Below the pieces are notes generated by a model that made no database searches, was not told the origin of the DNA, and was given only the letters and a program-made list of their open reading frames with translations. Position numbers and translations under genes: made by a program. DNA of 64,000 nucleotides, taken from Phycisphaera sp. GTDB lineage: Bacteria; Planctomycetota; Phycisphaerae; Phycisphaerales; Phycisphaeraceae. Numbering within the stretch: the first letter of the stretch is position 1; each line of letters opens with the position of its first letter. Positions 34,708-43,863 of this stretch are shown one piece after another. The stretch is from the NCBI GenBank assembly GCA_016125215.1, contig WGMF01000005.1, forward strand, positions 1 to 64,000. Direction: 5' to 3'.

Positions 34708-34713
34708 TACAAT
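34708..34713 (+). promoter_or_regulatory. -10 box of a probable leaderless promoter of the ebo operon
   Basis: TACAAT with eight bases to ATG 34722. Upstream, 34649-34672 is unusually AT-rich for this genome and may contribute an UP-like or regulator-binding stretch. No convincing -35 was found. Confidence 0.45.
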
Positions 34714-34721
34714 ACCAAACC

Positions 34722-35027
34722 ATGCAAGCCCAAAACGCCCCGAACATCGAACCCCGCCGACTCGCGGACCTCTACTTCATGGAGCACCGCGCAAAACTGC
34801 TCGACATTGCCGCCTTTCTCGATCGTATCGATCGGGCAAAAGGGGCAACAAACCCGGGCGATCACCGCGTCACCGTATTGCAACGTGTGATCCCGATCCT
34901 GACCGATGGCCAACCCGAACGCGTGCGAAGAATCCTCGATGCCCTGAGCGACCCGAGCACCGAACCCATCGCCCAAGCCTCGGTCAAAGGCGCAACGGGC
35001 GTCCCTCCAGCCGATAAAACCTCTTAA
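34722..35027 (+). CDS. Small helical protein heading the ebo operon
   Basis: The protein has 101 residues with no signal peptide or membrane helix. The core RLADLYFMEHRAKLLDIAAF, then DRIDRA, looks like a compact helical bundle, followed by a polar, likely disordered tail. It occupies the place of EboA in typical ebo clusters. I cannot align it with EboA, which is about twice as long, so I leave it unnamed. The start is ATG 34722, eight bases after TACAAT. An upstream frame exists but would read through the promoter. EboB follows after 39 bases. Confidence 0.65.
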   Translation: MQAQNAPNIEPRRLADLYFMEHRAKLLDIAAFLDRIDRAKGATNPGDHRVTVLQRVIPILTDGQPERVRRILDALSDPSTEPIAQASVKGATGVPPADKTS

Positions 35028-35066
35028 TTTTTCCTTTTTCATACTTCAATCCAACCAAGCCAAACC

Positions 35067-35876
35067 GTGCCCTACATCGACCCGCACATCCACATGGTCA
35101 GCCGAACCACCGACGACTACCAACGCCTGGCGCTGGCCGGTTGCGTCGCGCTGACCGAGCCGGCCTTCTGGGCGGGCTACGACCGATCCTCGCCGCAGGG
35201 CTTCTACGATTACTTCCGACAGCTCACCGAGTTCGAGCCTAAACGCGCCGCCCAATTCGGCATCCAGCACTACACCTGGCTCTGCATCAACCCCAAGGAA
35301 GCGGAAGACACCCGGCTTGCCCGAGAGGTCATCGCGCTGATCCCCGATTTTCTAAATAAGCCTAACGTGCTGGGCATCGGTGAGATCGGGCTCAACAAAA
35401 ACTCCCGCAACGAACTGGCCATCCTCGAAGAACAGATCGCCCTCGCGGACCGCTTCGACCAGCTCATCCTCGTCCACACGCCCCACCTCGAAGACAAACG
35501 CAAGGGCACCCGCCTCATCATGGACGCCATCAAACGCAACGGGAAAATCAAGCCCTCGCGCGTCTTGATCGATCACGTCGAGGAACACACCGTGCGCGAG
35601 GCGCTCGACCGCGGTTACTGGGCGGGCATGACGCTCTACCCCGATTCCAAGCTCACACCGCAAAGAGCCGTCGACATCGTCGAGACGCACGGCAGCGAAA
35701 GACTGTGGATCAACTCGGCGGGCGACTGGGGGCCGAGCGACCCGCTGGCCGTGCCCAAGTGCCACAACGAAATCCTCCGCCGGGGCCGACCCCGGGAGTG
35801 GATCGAAACGCTCTCATGGCACAATCCCCGGACGTTTCTCTCGCAAAGCCCGAGATTCCAGGTGGGCCATGATTGA
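35067..35876 (+). CDS. eboB: EboB, TatD-like metal-dependent hydrolase
   Basis: The protein has 269 residues. A TIM-barrel hydrolase with the N-terminal metal motif Asp5-Pro-His7-Ile-His9, further ligand candidates in GIGEIGLNK (Glu), ILVHTPH (His) and VLIDHVEE (His), and a closing [11 protein letters not shown] (Asp). TatD proteins are metal-dependent hydrolases/nucleases; the ebo members are a distinct branch whose substrate is unknown. The GTG start at 35067 yields the metal motif directly at the N-terminus. The stop overlaps the next gene by eight bases, so translation is coupled. Confidence 0.85.
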   Translation: MPYIDPHIHMVSRTTDDYQRLALAGCVALTEPAFWAGYDRSSPQGFYDYFRQLTEFEPKRAAQFGIQHYTWLCINPKEAEDTRLAREVIALIPDFLNKPNVLGIGEIGLNKNSRNELAILEEQIALADRFDQLILVHTPHLEDKRKGTRLIMDAIKRNGKIKPSRVLIDHVEEHTVREALDRGYWAGMTLYPDSKLTPQRAVDIVETHGSERLWINSAGDWGPSDPLAVPKCHNEILRRGRPREWIETLSWHNPRTFLSQSPRFQVGHD

Positions 35877-37086
35877 TGTCGTCGGGCCGGACACGGTGCT
35901 GGGCTATTGCACGAACGTCCACGCGGGGGCCACGTTCGACACGATGCTCGACAACCTCAAACGCTTCACGCCCCGGGTGAAAGAACACGCCAGCCCCGAC
36001 CGGGCTATGGGCGTGGGCCTCTGGCTCTCGCGTCAGAGTGCATACGAATCCCTCCACAAAGAGCGTATCGGTGAATTGAGTGATTTTCTCAACTCCCATC
36101 AATTGATGCCTTACACCTTGAACGGCTTTCCCTACGGGAACTTCCACGACACCGTCGTGAAACACCGCGTCTACGAACCCGACTGGCTCACAGAAGAACG
36201 GCTGACCTACACGCTCGACCTGGCTGCGGTCCTGCACCGCCTGATGTCTGAATGGGAACAGGCTCATTCGTCCCCATTGCGAGAGGGCAGCATCTCGACA
36301 CTCCCGATCGGTTGGCGCGGCGACAGACCGTGGCCCGACGACCGCATGCGTCAGGCGGCGAAGATGCTCGTCCGCCTGGTGGACGGTCTTGAAGACTTTC
36401 ACCATCGTACCGGCAGGCTCATCCACGTCGACCTCGAACCCGAGCCGGGCTGCGTGTTCGACCGCTCATCCGACGTGGTCCAGTTCTTCGAGCACCACCT
36501 CGACATCGTCGGCAAGCCCGAGCACAGTCGCAGATACCTCCGCGTCTGCCACGACACCTGCCACGCCGCGGTGATGTTCGAACCCCAGCGGGAGTTTGTC
36601 GCCCGATTGGTCAATGCGGGCATCGCCATCGGGAAAGTCCAGATATCCTCGGCGATTCGCGCCCCTTTCGACCGCGTCGGGGTCGGTGGCGGTGCCGCGC
36701 TACTGGATGTCATGAAGACCTTTGACGAAGACCGTTTTCTTCACCAGACAACCGTGGCGGACGCCGTGGGGACGGCGGTGGAAGGCTTCTACGACGACCT
36801 TCCGGGGGCCTTATCGCAGGCCCGCGTGGATCGTGCGTGGCGAGTGCATTTCCATGTGCCGCTCTTCGTCGAGGGTTTCCGGCAACTGGAGACCACACAA
36901 GACGAAGTCCTCGATACCCTGGCGCTGGCGAGGGGGCCTCTTGCGGGGTGCTCGCACTACGAAGTGGAGACCTACGCGTGGGGGGTGTTGCCCGAGGCGC
37001 TGCGCAACACGGACTTGTCCTCGGGTATCGCCAGGGAACTGATCTGGGTGAAGGAACAGGTTATGAACAACGGAGACCAGGATTGA
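35869..37086 (+). CDS. eboE: EboE, metabolite-traffic protein (xylose-isomerase-like TIM barrel)
   Basis: The protein has 405 residues. It opens with GYCTNVHAG, shared by EboE proteins. TIM-barrel segments follow with [15 protein letters not shown] (acidic metal ligands), [12 protein letters not shown] (His/Asp ligands) and VQISSAI, then a C-terminal RVHFHVPLF and [12 protein letters not shown]. This is the AP-endonuclease/xylose-isomerase-like fold with a plausible metal site. Ebo proteins are associated with moving a biosynthetic precursor across the inner membrane. The ATG at 35869 overlaps the eboB stop, and the stop overlaps the eboC start by four bases. Confidence 0.88.
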   Translation: MIDVVGPDTVLGYCTNVHAGATFDTMLDNLKRFTPRVKEHASPDRAMGVGLWLSRQSAYESLHKERIGELSDFLNSHQLMPYTLNGFPYGNFHDTVVKHRVYEPDWLTEERLTYTLDLAAVLHRLMSEWEQAHSSPLREGSISTLPIGWRGDRPWPDDRMRQAAKMLVRLVDGLEDFHHRTGRLIHVDLEPEPGCVFDRSSDVVQFFEHHLDIVGKPEHSRRYLRVCHDTCHAAVMFEPQREFVARLVNAGIAIGKVQISSAIRAPFDRVGVGGGAALLDVMKTFDEDRFLHQTTVADAVGTAVEGFYDDLPGALSQARVDRAWRVHFHVPLFVEGFRQLETTQDEVLDTLALARGPLAGCSHYEVETYAWGVLPEALRNTDLSSGIARELIWVKEQVMNNGDQD

Positions 37087-37958
37087 CTCGGCGTCAACCG
37101 ATCCACAACTGGCTAGCGCTGGCGCGCGCATCGAACCTACCCACGGTCATCAGTAATGTCCTGACCGGTTGCGCGATTGCAGCCAACCCCGGTTCTATGC
37201 CTTGGGGGCGCGTGGGTATGACCAGCTTGTCTGTATGTGTTCTATATCTTTCCGGGATGATTCTCAACGACGTGTGTGACCTGCGTTTCGATATCGCGTC
37301 CGGGTCCAGACGCCCACTGGCCACCGGCGCCATCCCGTGGTCACGCGCCCTGCTGGTGTCGCTGGTCCTGATCGCGGTCGGCGTTGGAGTTCTCGCCCCG
37401 CTTGGGAAGTGGTCCGCAGTTTTTGGCCTGTTGCTTGTTGCATCGATCCTGCTCTACAACTTGCTGCACCACCGGTGGTCGGGGGCCGTGATTTTCATGG
37501 GATTGTGCAGGATTTTAGTCTACGCGGTCGCCGCCGCCTCGGTAGCCTACCCGTTTGACCTGCATATTTTTACTAAGATGGGCGGCGGACTCTTTCTTTA
37601 CATCCTGCTTCTGACAATCGTTGCTAGACGCGAAGACCGAACCACACCCGGCCTTAGGCGAAATCTTGCCTGGATGTTGCCGCCCCTGGGGATTGCCGCC
37701 GGCGTGATCTGCTGGCCCGGTATAGATTACATTGTGATAGTGTTGGGTGTGTTGTATGTGTTATGGACGGTATACGCCATTTGCGCGTTATACACTCAAC
37801 CTCCGCGTATGCGACACGCTGTTATGTCGTTGATCGCGGGCATCTGCCTCCTGGACGCCTATAACCTTGCCGTGTTGGGTCAACCGGTAGCGGCGTGCGT
37901 TGCCGTGGCGCTGTTTGTTGTGACCGTGGCTGGACACACAAAGGTATCGGGGACATAA
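37083..37958 (+). CDS. eboC: EboC, UbiA-like prenyltransferase family membrane protein
   Basis: The protein has 291 residues with about eight membrane helices. The first aspartate-rich motif NDVCDLRFD is intact near residue 64, followed by SGSRRPLATGAI, a standard UbiA pattern. A second acidic motif is poorly formed (ARREDRTTPG). UbiA enzymes attach prenyl chains to aromatic or other acceptors in the membrane. The TTG start at 37083 is supported by GGAG seven bases upstream and overlaps the eboE stop as TTGA. The gene is visibly lower in GC than its neighbours: 27 of 60 bases in 37741-37800 are G or C. Confidence 0.87.
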   Translation: MTRRQPIHNWLALARASNLPTVISNVLTGCAIAANPGSMPWGRVGMTSLSVCVLYLSGMILNDVCDLRFDIASGSRRPLATGAIPWSRALLVSLVLIAVGVGVLAPLGKWSAVFGLLLVASILLYNLLHHRWSGAVIFMGLCRILVYAVAAASVAYPFDLHIFTKMGGGLFLYILLLTIVARREDRTTPGLRRNLAWMLPPLGIAAGVICWPGIDYIVIVLGVLYVLWTVYAICALYTQPPRMRHAVMSLIAGICLLDAYNLAVLGQPVAACVAVALFVVTVAGHTKVSGT

Positions 37959-37961
37959 GAC

Positions 37962-39341
37962 TTGGCACACAAGACCGCGGTAATCCTCGTCGTCGGACTT
38001 TCCCGATCACTCATCGGTGAGCATACTCCGCACATCGCGTCCCTGGCGTCGACGAACATCGTGTGTCAACTCAAACCCTGTCTGCCGGCGGTGACGTGTT
38101 CCGTTCAGTCCTCGATGCTTACGGGTGTCCCGCCACGCGACCACGGCATCGTCGGTAACGGGCATTACGACCGTGACCTGGCCGAGGTCCATTTCTGGAA
38201 GCAGAGCAACCACCTTGTCCAGAAAGAAAAAGTCTGGGAGACCGCGCGCAAGCGTGACCCGTCCGTGACGTGCGCGAATATCTGCTGGTGGTTCAACATG
38301 CATTCAAACGTCGATGTCGCGGTGACCCCCCGGCCGATCTACTGCGCCGACGGCAGAAAACTGCCGGACTGTTACACCCAGCCGATGGGCTGGCGTGACG
38401 ATTTACAGGCCAAATTAGGCCCATTTCCGCTCTTTCAGTTCTGGGGCCCGGGGGCGTCGATCCAATCATCACAGTGGATCGCGGACGCGGCCCGATCAAC
38501 CGTGGAGCGTTACGACCCGACGCTCACGCTGGTCTACCTGCCCCACCTCGACTACGCCCTTCAGAAACTCGGCCCGGGCCACGCGGAGATACCCAAGCAT
38601 CTGGGTGAAGTGGATGGCGTCGTCGGGGGGTTGCTGGATTTCTTTTCAAGACGTGACACCCGTGTGCTGCTCGTCAGCGAATACGGGGTCGAGCCGGTCC
38701 ACACCGCGATCCCCCTGAACAGAACGCTCCGCGAAGCGGGGTTGTTGTCGCTGAGATTCGAAAGCGGCCGCGAGATGCTCGACCCCGGCGGCTGTCGTGC
38801 CTTGGCGGTTGCCGACCACCAGGTGGCACACCTGTATGTCCGCGATCCCGCCGATGTCGCGGCTGTCCACAAGCTCGCGCAGAATTGCCCCGGCGTTGCT
38901 CAGGTTTATGACCGTCAAACCCAGCACGAGATCGGCCTCGACCACCCGAGGGCGGGCGATCTTGTCGCGGTGGCGTCGGAGGGGTGCTGGTTTTCCTACG
39001 GCTGGTGGCAGGATCAAAAGTATGCACCGGACTATGCAAGAACGGTCGACATCCACCGCAAACCCGGCTACGACCCGCTCGAGTTATTCATCGACCCGGC
39101 TATCCGTAGCCCCCGGCTATCCATCGGGTGGCGCCTGCTCAAAAAGAAGCTCGGCATGCGGACACTGATGGACGTGATCCCGCTCGACACCAAGCTCGTG
39201 AAAGGGTCGCACGGCAGAATCGACATGCCCGATGCGCTCCAGCCGATCCTTATCGCGCCATCCTCTATAAACCCACCGCCCGGGGCCATTCCTTGCGAGG
39301 GTGTGTACGACGTGATCCTGCGCAGCCTTTTTGAGGGGTGA
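37962..39341 (+). CDS. eboF: EboF, alkaline-phosphatase-superfamily nucleotide pyrophosphatase/phosphodiesterase
   Basis: The protein has 459 residues. Superfamily features are the N-terminal strand VILVVGLSR, the nucleophile region LPAVTCSVQSSMLTG (Thr), GIVGNGHYDRD, the metal-site LPHLDYALQKLGPG and VSEYGVEPV. It should hydrolyse phosphodiester or phosphate bonds. No signal peptide is visible, so it acts in the cytoplasm unless exported otherwise. The TTG start at 37962 is set by GGGGAC seven bases upstream, three bases after the eboC stop. It is the last gene of the operon and convergent with the ABC transporter operon. Confidence 0.85.
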   Translation: MAHKTAVILVVGLSRSLIGEHTPHIASLASTNIVCQLKPCLPAVTCSVQSSMLTGVPPRDHGIVGNGHYDRDLAEVHFWKQSNHLVQKEKVWETARKRDPSVTCANICWWFNMHSNVDVAVTPRPIYCADGRKLPDCYTQPMGWRDDLQAKLGPFPLFQFWGPGASIQSSQWIADAARSTVERYDPTLTLVYLPHLDYALQKLGPGHAEIPKHLGEVDGVVGGLLDFFSRRDTRVLLVSEYGVEPVHTAIPLNRTLREAGLLSLRFESGREMLDPGGCRALAVADHQVAHLYVRDPADVAAVHKLAQNCPGVAQVYDRQTQHEIGLDHPRAGDLVAVASEGCWFSYGWWQDQKYAPDYARTVDIHRKPGYDPLELFIDPAIRSPRLSIGWRLLKKKLGMRTLMDVIPLDTKLVKGSHGRIDMPDALQPILIAPSSINPPPGAIPCEGVYDVILRSLFEG

Positions 39342-39366
39342 ACCCGACGAGTCACGGTGAGCAACT

Positions 39367-40569
39367 TTACAACGCCGCGACCTTGCGCGTGTGCGGGTCG
39401 ATGGCGTCGCGGAGCGATTCACCCACGAGGTTGTAGGCAAAGACGGTGAGGAAGATCGCCATCCCGGGGAAGAACGCCATCCACCACTTGAACGACCCGG
39501 TCCCGCTGATGGACTCGCTGAGCATCTGCCCCCAACTTGGCTGATCGACCAGGCCCAGCCCGAGGAAGGACAGGGTGGACTCGGCCAAAATCGCCCCGGC
39601 CACACCGAAGCTGGCCTCGACGAGCACGGGTGCCATGCCGTTGGGCAGCATGTGACGGAAGAGGATCGAACTAAGCGGCAGCCCACAGGCCCGTGCCGAG
39701 GTCACGAAGTCCTGCTCGCGCAGGCGGAGGAACTCGGCCCGGACAAAGCGGGCGTAGCCCACCCAGCCTGTGATGCCGATGATGACCATCATGACATACA
39801 ACTTGTAAGGGTTCCACTCCGGCGGCATGACCGCGACAAGGATGAGCAAGAGGAAAAACGTCGGCACGGCCGCGAAAATCTCGACGAGTCTCATACCGAT
39901 GAGGTCGACGATACCGGAGAAGTAGCCCATCAACCCGCCGACGATCACACCGATGACCAGGGCGATGGAGGTCGCAATCAGGCCGATGGCCATGGCGATC
40001 CGGCTGGCGTGGACCATGCGTGAGAAGACGTCGGCCCCGTTGCCCTCGGTGCCCATCAGACGCCAAGGTGACGCGGAAGGGGCAAGGAACCGCAACTCGC
40101 TCAGGCGGTCGCTGGGCGAGTAAGGGATCGGTGTGGTGATGGCCCATATCACCTCGCCCTGTTTCACTTGCTCGCGGTACCGGTCATAGGTCTGACGCAG
40201 AGGCGGCTTGATCGTGAGGAAGCAAGCGGCACACACCGCGGATGACGCCAGCACCCAAACGAGTAAACGCCACCGTGCGGGGACACGCCCGAACAATCGC
40301 CACGCCAACAGGGCCAAAAGCGTCATCACCGGCAGCGCCACGTCCACCGGACGGAGGTATCTAAACAGCGGGAAGCTCAGTGAGCCGTCGGTCGTGCGGA
40401 CGGCGTAGGGGTAGGAGTTAGCCAAAAACGGGGCAAAGACCGCGAGAAATGTGAGGACCACGAGCCAGGCCAGCCCGACCCTGGGGCCCACACCGCGCAG
40501 CGTGTCCCGGAGCACCATCTGGAGATAGGTGAGGCGTGGCGGAGCGGGTTGGAGGGCAAGCCGGGTCAT
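39367..40569 (-). CDS. Oligopeptide ABC transporter permease (DppC/OppC-like, long form)
   Basis: The protein has 400 residues. Beyond the usual ~300-residue DppC fold, it carries ~150 extra residues between TM1 and TM2, including two further hydrophobic segments and a periplasmic loop (YDRYREQVKQGE). The MGTEGNGADVFSR sequence marks the start of the conserved core, and the ATPase-contact EAA-like loop RACGLPLSSILFRHMLPNG is present. It forms half of the membrane channel with the DppB-like gene 24 bases upstream. A weak copy of the 13-mer motif lies at 39796-39808. It is the last gene of the operon. Confidence 0.85.
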   Translation of the reverse strand: MTRLALQPAPPRLTYLQMVLRDTLRGVGPRVGLAWLVVLTFLAVFAPFLANSYPYAVRTTDGSLSFPLFRYLRPVDVALPVMTLLALLAWRLFGRVPARWRLLVWVLASSAVCAACFLTIKPPLRQTYDRYREQVKQGEVIWAITTPIPYSPSDRLSELRFLAPSASPWRLMGTEGNGADVFSRMVHASRIAMAIGLIATSIALVIGVIVGGLMGYFSGIVDLIGMRLVEIFAAVPTFFLLLILVAVMPPEWNPYKLYVMMVIIGITGWVGYARFVRAEFLRLREQDFVTSARACGLPLSSILFRHMLPNGMAPVLVEASFGVAGAILAESTLSFLGLGLVDQPSWGQMLSESISGTGSFKWWMAFFPGMAIFLTVFAYNLVGESLRDAIDPHTRKVAAL

Positions 40570-40592
40570 CGGAGATTGTGTCTAATCAACTG

Positions 40593-41678
40593 TTATTCAT
40601 AGCTCACGCGCGGGTCGGCCAGGGTGTAGAGCAGGTCGGCGACGAGGATGCACAGGAGGCTGAGCAAGCCGGAGATCAGCGTGGTAGCCAGGACGACTTC
40701 ACGGTCGCGGGCGTTGATGGCCTCGATGGCCAGGTTGCCCATGCCCGGGAGGCTGAAGATTTTTTCGATGACGACCGAGCCGGCGAGCAGCCCGGGCAAC
40801 ACGCCGGCTAAAACGGTGATGAGCGGCAGGAGGCTGTTGCGGAAGGCGTGGCCCCAGAGGACGCGGTTGTCGCTCAGGCCCTTGGCACGTGCGGTGCGGA
40901 CGAAATCCGCCGAGAGGTTTTCCAGCAGGCTCGAACGCATGAGTTTCATGAGCCAGGCAAAAGAACCGTAGAGCATGCACAGGACGGGGAGGACCAGGTG
41001 CCAGCCGCGGTCGAGCAGCCAGCCTCGCTCGAAGCCCGCCTCGGTCCGGTGTGGGAGGAACGCCATGGTGTGGGCCTCGACGGAGTTGAACCCGCCGGGG
41101 GGGAACCAGTGGAGGTTGTCGCGGTTGGCCAGGAAGCCGATGAGTAGCACAGCGATCATGATCGTCGGCAGCGACCAGAGCGCGAGCATGGACGTGCTCA
41201 GCCCGACGTCGAGCATCTTGCCCCGGTATCGTGCCGCGTAGATGCCCATCAGGATGGCAAGGATATAGACGATCGGCGTGGTGATGAGGTTGAGCAGCAG
41301 TGTGATGGGCAGGGCCTCTGCGATCATGGTGCTGACGGGTCGGTGCTTGGCCATGCTCTCGCCGAGGTCGGGCCACTTGAAGCCGAACGAGGTGTAGTGG
41401 GGCTTGCCGGTCTCGTCGCGTTGCGACCGGAAACCCACGGGCGAGACGAGGTTGAGCCACTTGACGTACTGCACGATCACGGGCTGGTTGATGCCGTAGC
41501 GGTTTTCGTAGTACTGACGGATGGCCCGGCTCTGTTGCGAATCGAGCTCGCCCAGGTCGTTGAGCAGACTCCCGCCGATGCCGCCGGGCGAGAGGGCCAT
41601 AATCATGAAGACGACAAACGTCATGCCCAGTAGCGTGGGCACGAGCAGGATCAGGCGTCGGATAATGTAATTCGCCAT
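40593..41678 (-). CDS. Oligopeptide ABC transporter permease (DppB/OppB-like)
   Basis: The protein has 361 residues, slightly longer than family average. The N-terminus MANYIIRRLILLVPTLLG and the segment YGINQPVIVQYVKW are characteristic of OppB/DppB. The EAA loop reads FVRTARAKGLSDNRVLWGHAFRN, followed by the helices LITVLAGVLPGLLAGSVVIE. It pairs with an OppC-type permease to form the channel. It starts six bases after the binding-protein stop and precedes the long OppC gene by 23 bases, so all three share one transcript. Confidence 0.9.
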   Translation of the reverse strand: MANYIIRRLILLVPTLLGMTFVVFMIMALSPGGIGGSLLNDLGELDSQQSRAIRQYYENRYGINQPVIVQYVKWLNLVSPVGFRSQRDETGKPHYTSFGFKWPDLGESMAKHRPVSTMIAEALPITLLLNLITTPIVYILAILMGIYAARYRGKMLDVGLSTSMLALWSLPTIMIAVLLIGFLANRDNLHWFPPGGFNSVEAHTMAFLPHRTEAGFERGWLLDRGWHLVLPVLCMLYGSFAWLMKLMRSSLLENLSADFVRTARAKGLSDNRVLWGHAFRNSLLPLITVLAGVLPGLLAGSVVIEKIFSLPGMGNLAIEAINARDREVVLATTLISGLLSLLCILVADLLYTLADPRVSYE

Positions 41679-41684
41679 CTTCGT

Positions 41685-43793
41685 CTACTCACCACGCAAC
41701 TGCTGTCCGGCCGGCACATACCACTCGCTGCGGTCGTTCAAACCCGTAGTCACACGTTTGACGTTGTGGAATCGTTTGTCGATGAACGTGGTGCTCTGAC
41801 GGCGGAGGAGGAAGGTATAAGGCTGGTCTTCATACAGGATGCGGTGGCAGGCCTGCCAGAGTTTCATGCGTTTGTCTTCATCGATCGTTCGGCGGGCTTC
41901 GTCGATGAGCTTGTCGAGTTCGGGGTTGATGTAGCTGGTGAAGTTGTTGGCACCGTTGGCAATCTGCGAGGAGTGGAACATCTGCCGGATGTCGCCCTCG
42001 ATCGAGCCACCGCCCCACGCCAAGGCGCAGGCGTCGAACGCCCGGCCATCGACCCGCTCGATGAAGATCGACCACTGTTGCGGGTCCTGCGTCATGAGGA
42101 TGCCCGCGCGGTTGAAGCTGTCCTTGAGCATGAGCATGATGCGCTCGTAGGTGTCGCTGCCCGAGGGGTAGGTGAGCGTGAAGGCAAACGGCTCGCCCTT
42201 GGCGTTACGCAGCACACCGTCGGCCCCGGGCTTCCAGCCGACCTGCTTGAGCAGCTCAAGCGCTTTCTTGGGGTCGTATTCGCGTGGCTTGATGTCCGGG
42301 TCGGCTTGCCGTGATTTGTCGTCGAACGGGCCCGAAGTCGGGGATGCGTAACCGAGCATCACCTCTTTAGCGATGCGCTGGCGGTCGATGAGATAAGTCA
42401 TGGCCTGCCTGACGCGCTTGTCCGCAAAGATCGTGGGCTTGCCCTCGCGTGTGACGTTCCAGGCGACAAACGAGTAACCCGTCGGCACGGGCAGGTAATT
42501 GAACGGCGTGTATCGGCTGGTGATTTTCTCGTCCTTCTTGAGTTCGTCGAACTGCTCGGACGTGGCGGCAAAATAATCGATCTGGCCGTTCTTGAACGAC
42601 GCCATGCGTGAGACGTCTTCCTCGATCTCCAGCCAGATGAGCGCGGCCGGCCCGGGCTTGGGGCCCCAGTAATTTTCATTACGCACAAGCTTCATCAACT
42701 TCCCGGGTGCCCAAGATTCGGGGTCGGGCATACGGTAGCGGCCGCTGCCCATAAGCAGGCCGGGCTTGGAGTTGATGTCCTCAATGGAAAACTTTTCGTA
42801 GAAGTGCTTGGGCAGGATGCCAAAGCCGGCGGCCATGTCGAACGCAAGGAAGTTGGGCTCACGGAAGCGGAACTCGACGGTGTAATCGTCCAGGGCCTTG
42901 TAGCTCTCGACGTTGTCGTAGAAGTTGCGCGTCTCGGGGGCGTTGAGCAGTGGGTTGTTCATCAGTTCCCAACTGAACTGCACGTCGTGGGCGGTGAGGG
43001 GCACACCATCGGAAAACCGCACGTCTTTGCGGAGCTTAAAGGTCACGACGAGTGCGGACGGACGCTCGGGGTCGTCGCGGACCTGCTGATCGATCCATTT
43101 TTCACGGGCATCGGCGGTGAGGGCTTTGTCGTCATCGCTCCCGGGCTCGGGGGGTTTCTGGCCGGTCTTGGTCAATTCGTCGAGCATGCCCTTGCGGATC
43201 GGGTCGAGAAGCGTGGCGTCGGCGTCGACTTTGGCCTCCAGCTCGGGCTTCTTCTTTGCCAGGTAAGCGTCGTAGTCTTTGCTGTGGTCGTCGATCTTCC
43301 ATGACTCGGCGATCAACGGGAGAAACTCGAGCGTGTCGTCGTCCTGCACCGCGAGCGATTCAATGACAAAACTCTGGATGCGTCGGCCGTAGAGGTCTTT
43401 GTAAGTTAATGCTGTGACGGACTTGATCTGTGTGCCAAAGGCATCCACGACCGTATCGCCCTCGGCAAAGTCGGGTTCGGTGCGGGCCTCGTACAAGCCG
43501 TGCAAGCCGTTGTTTGGGATGGAAGCGGTCGGGGTGGGGTTGCCGTCGGTCGTGGCGGTGTGCGTGCCGTTGGGCTGCACGATGGCAACACCCTTGTCGA
43601 GTTTCTCCGACAGCTTGTCGATCTGAGAACGCATCTGGCTCTGGTTGTTCGTCAGGGTCGTGATGTTGTTGTTCAGGGCCTTGATGTCGTCCCACTGCCG
43701 ATCAAACTGCACCATCGACAGGTAGACCATCGCGATGACCACGACGAGCAGCACGAGCGTGACGAGGTCCTTGAATCCGAAGCGGTTTTCCAT
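41685..43793 (-). CDS. Membrane-anchored peptide/solute-binding protein, family 5
   Basis: The protein has 702 residues. It has a membrane anchor near 8-28 (LVTLVLLVVVIAMVYLSMV) in place of a lipobox, then a coiled coil (~32-65, NNNITTLTNNQSQMRSQID). The family-5 binding fold follows, with FKLRKDVRFSDGVPLTAHDVQFSWE, and a long polar insert (~190-260, rich in Lys/Asp). It captures peptides or similar solutes in the periplasm. ATG 43793 has GAGGA four bases upstream; the frame extends further but without a better start. Confidence 0.87.
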   Translation of the reverse strand: MENRFGFKDLVTLVLLVVVIAMVYLSMVQFDRQWDDIKALNNNITTLTNNQSQMRSQIDKLSEKLDKGVAIVQPNGTHTATTDGNPTPTASIPNNGLHGLYEARTEPDFAEGDTVVDAFGTQIKSVTALTYKDLYGRRIQSFVIESLAVQDDDTLEFLPLIAESWKIDDHSKDYDAYLAKKKPELEAKVDADATLLDPIRKGMLDELTKTGQKPPEPGSDDDKALTADAREKWIDQQVRDDPERPSALVVTFKLRKDVRFSDGVPLTAHDVQFSWELMNNPLLNAPETRNFYDNVESYKALDDYTVEFRFREPNFLAFDMAAGFGILPKHFYEKFSIEDINSKPGLLMGSGRYRMPDPESWAPGKLMKLVRNENYWGPKPGPAALIWLEIEEDVSRMASFKNGQIDYFAATSEQFDELKKDEKITSRYTPFNYLPVPTGYSFVAWNVTREGKPTIFADKRVRQAMTYLIDRQRIAKEVMLGYASPTSGPFDDKSRQADPDIKPREYDPKKALELLKQVGWKPGADGVLRNAKGEPFAFTLTYPSGSDTYERIMLMLKDSFNRAGILMTQDPQQWSIFIERVDGRAFDACALAWGGGSIEGDIRQMFHSSQIANGANNFTSYINPELDKLIDEARRTIDEDKRMKLWQACHRILYEDQPYTFLLRRQSTTFIDKRFHNVKRVTTGLNDRSEWYVPAGQQLRGE

Positions 43794-43863
43794 GACATCC
43801 TCGATCAATGGGTGTGCGATTATGTTAGCCAATCGCGTGACACGGGACGGGAACCGATTTTAA

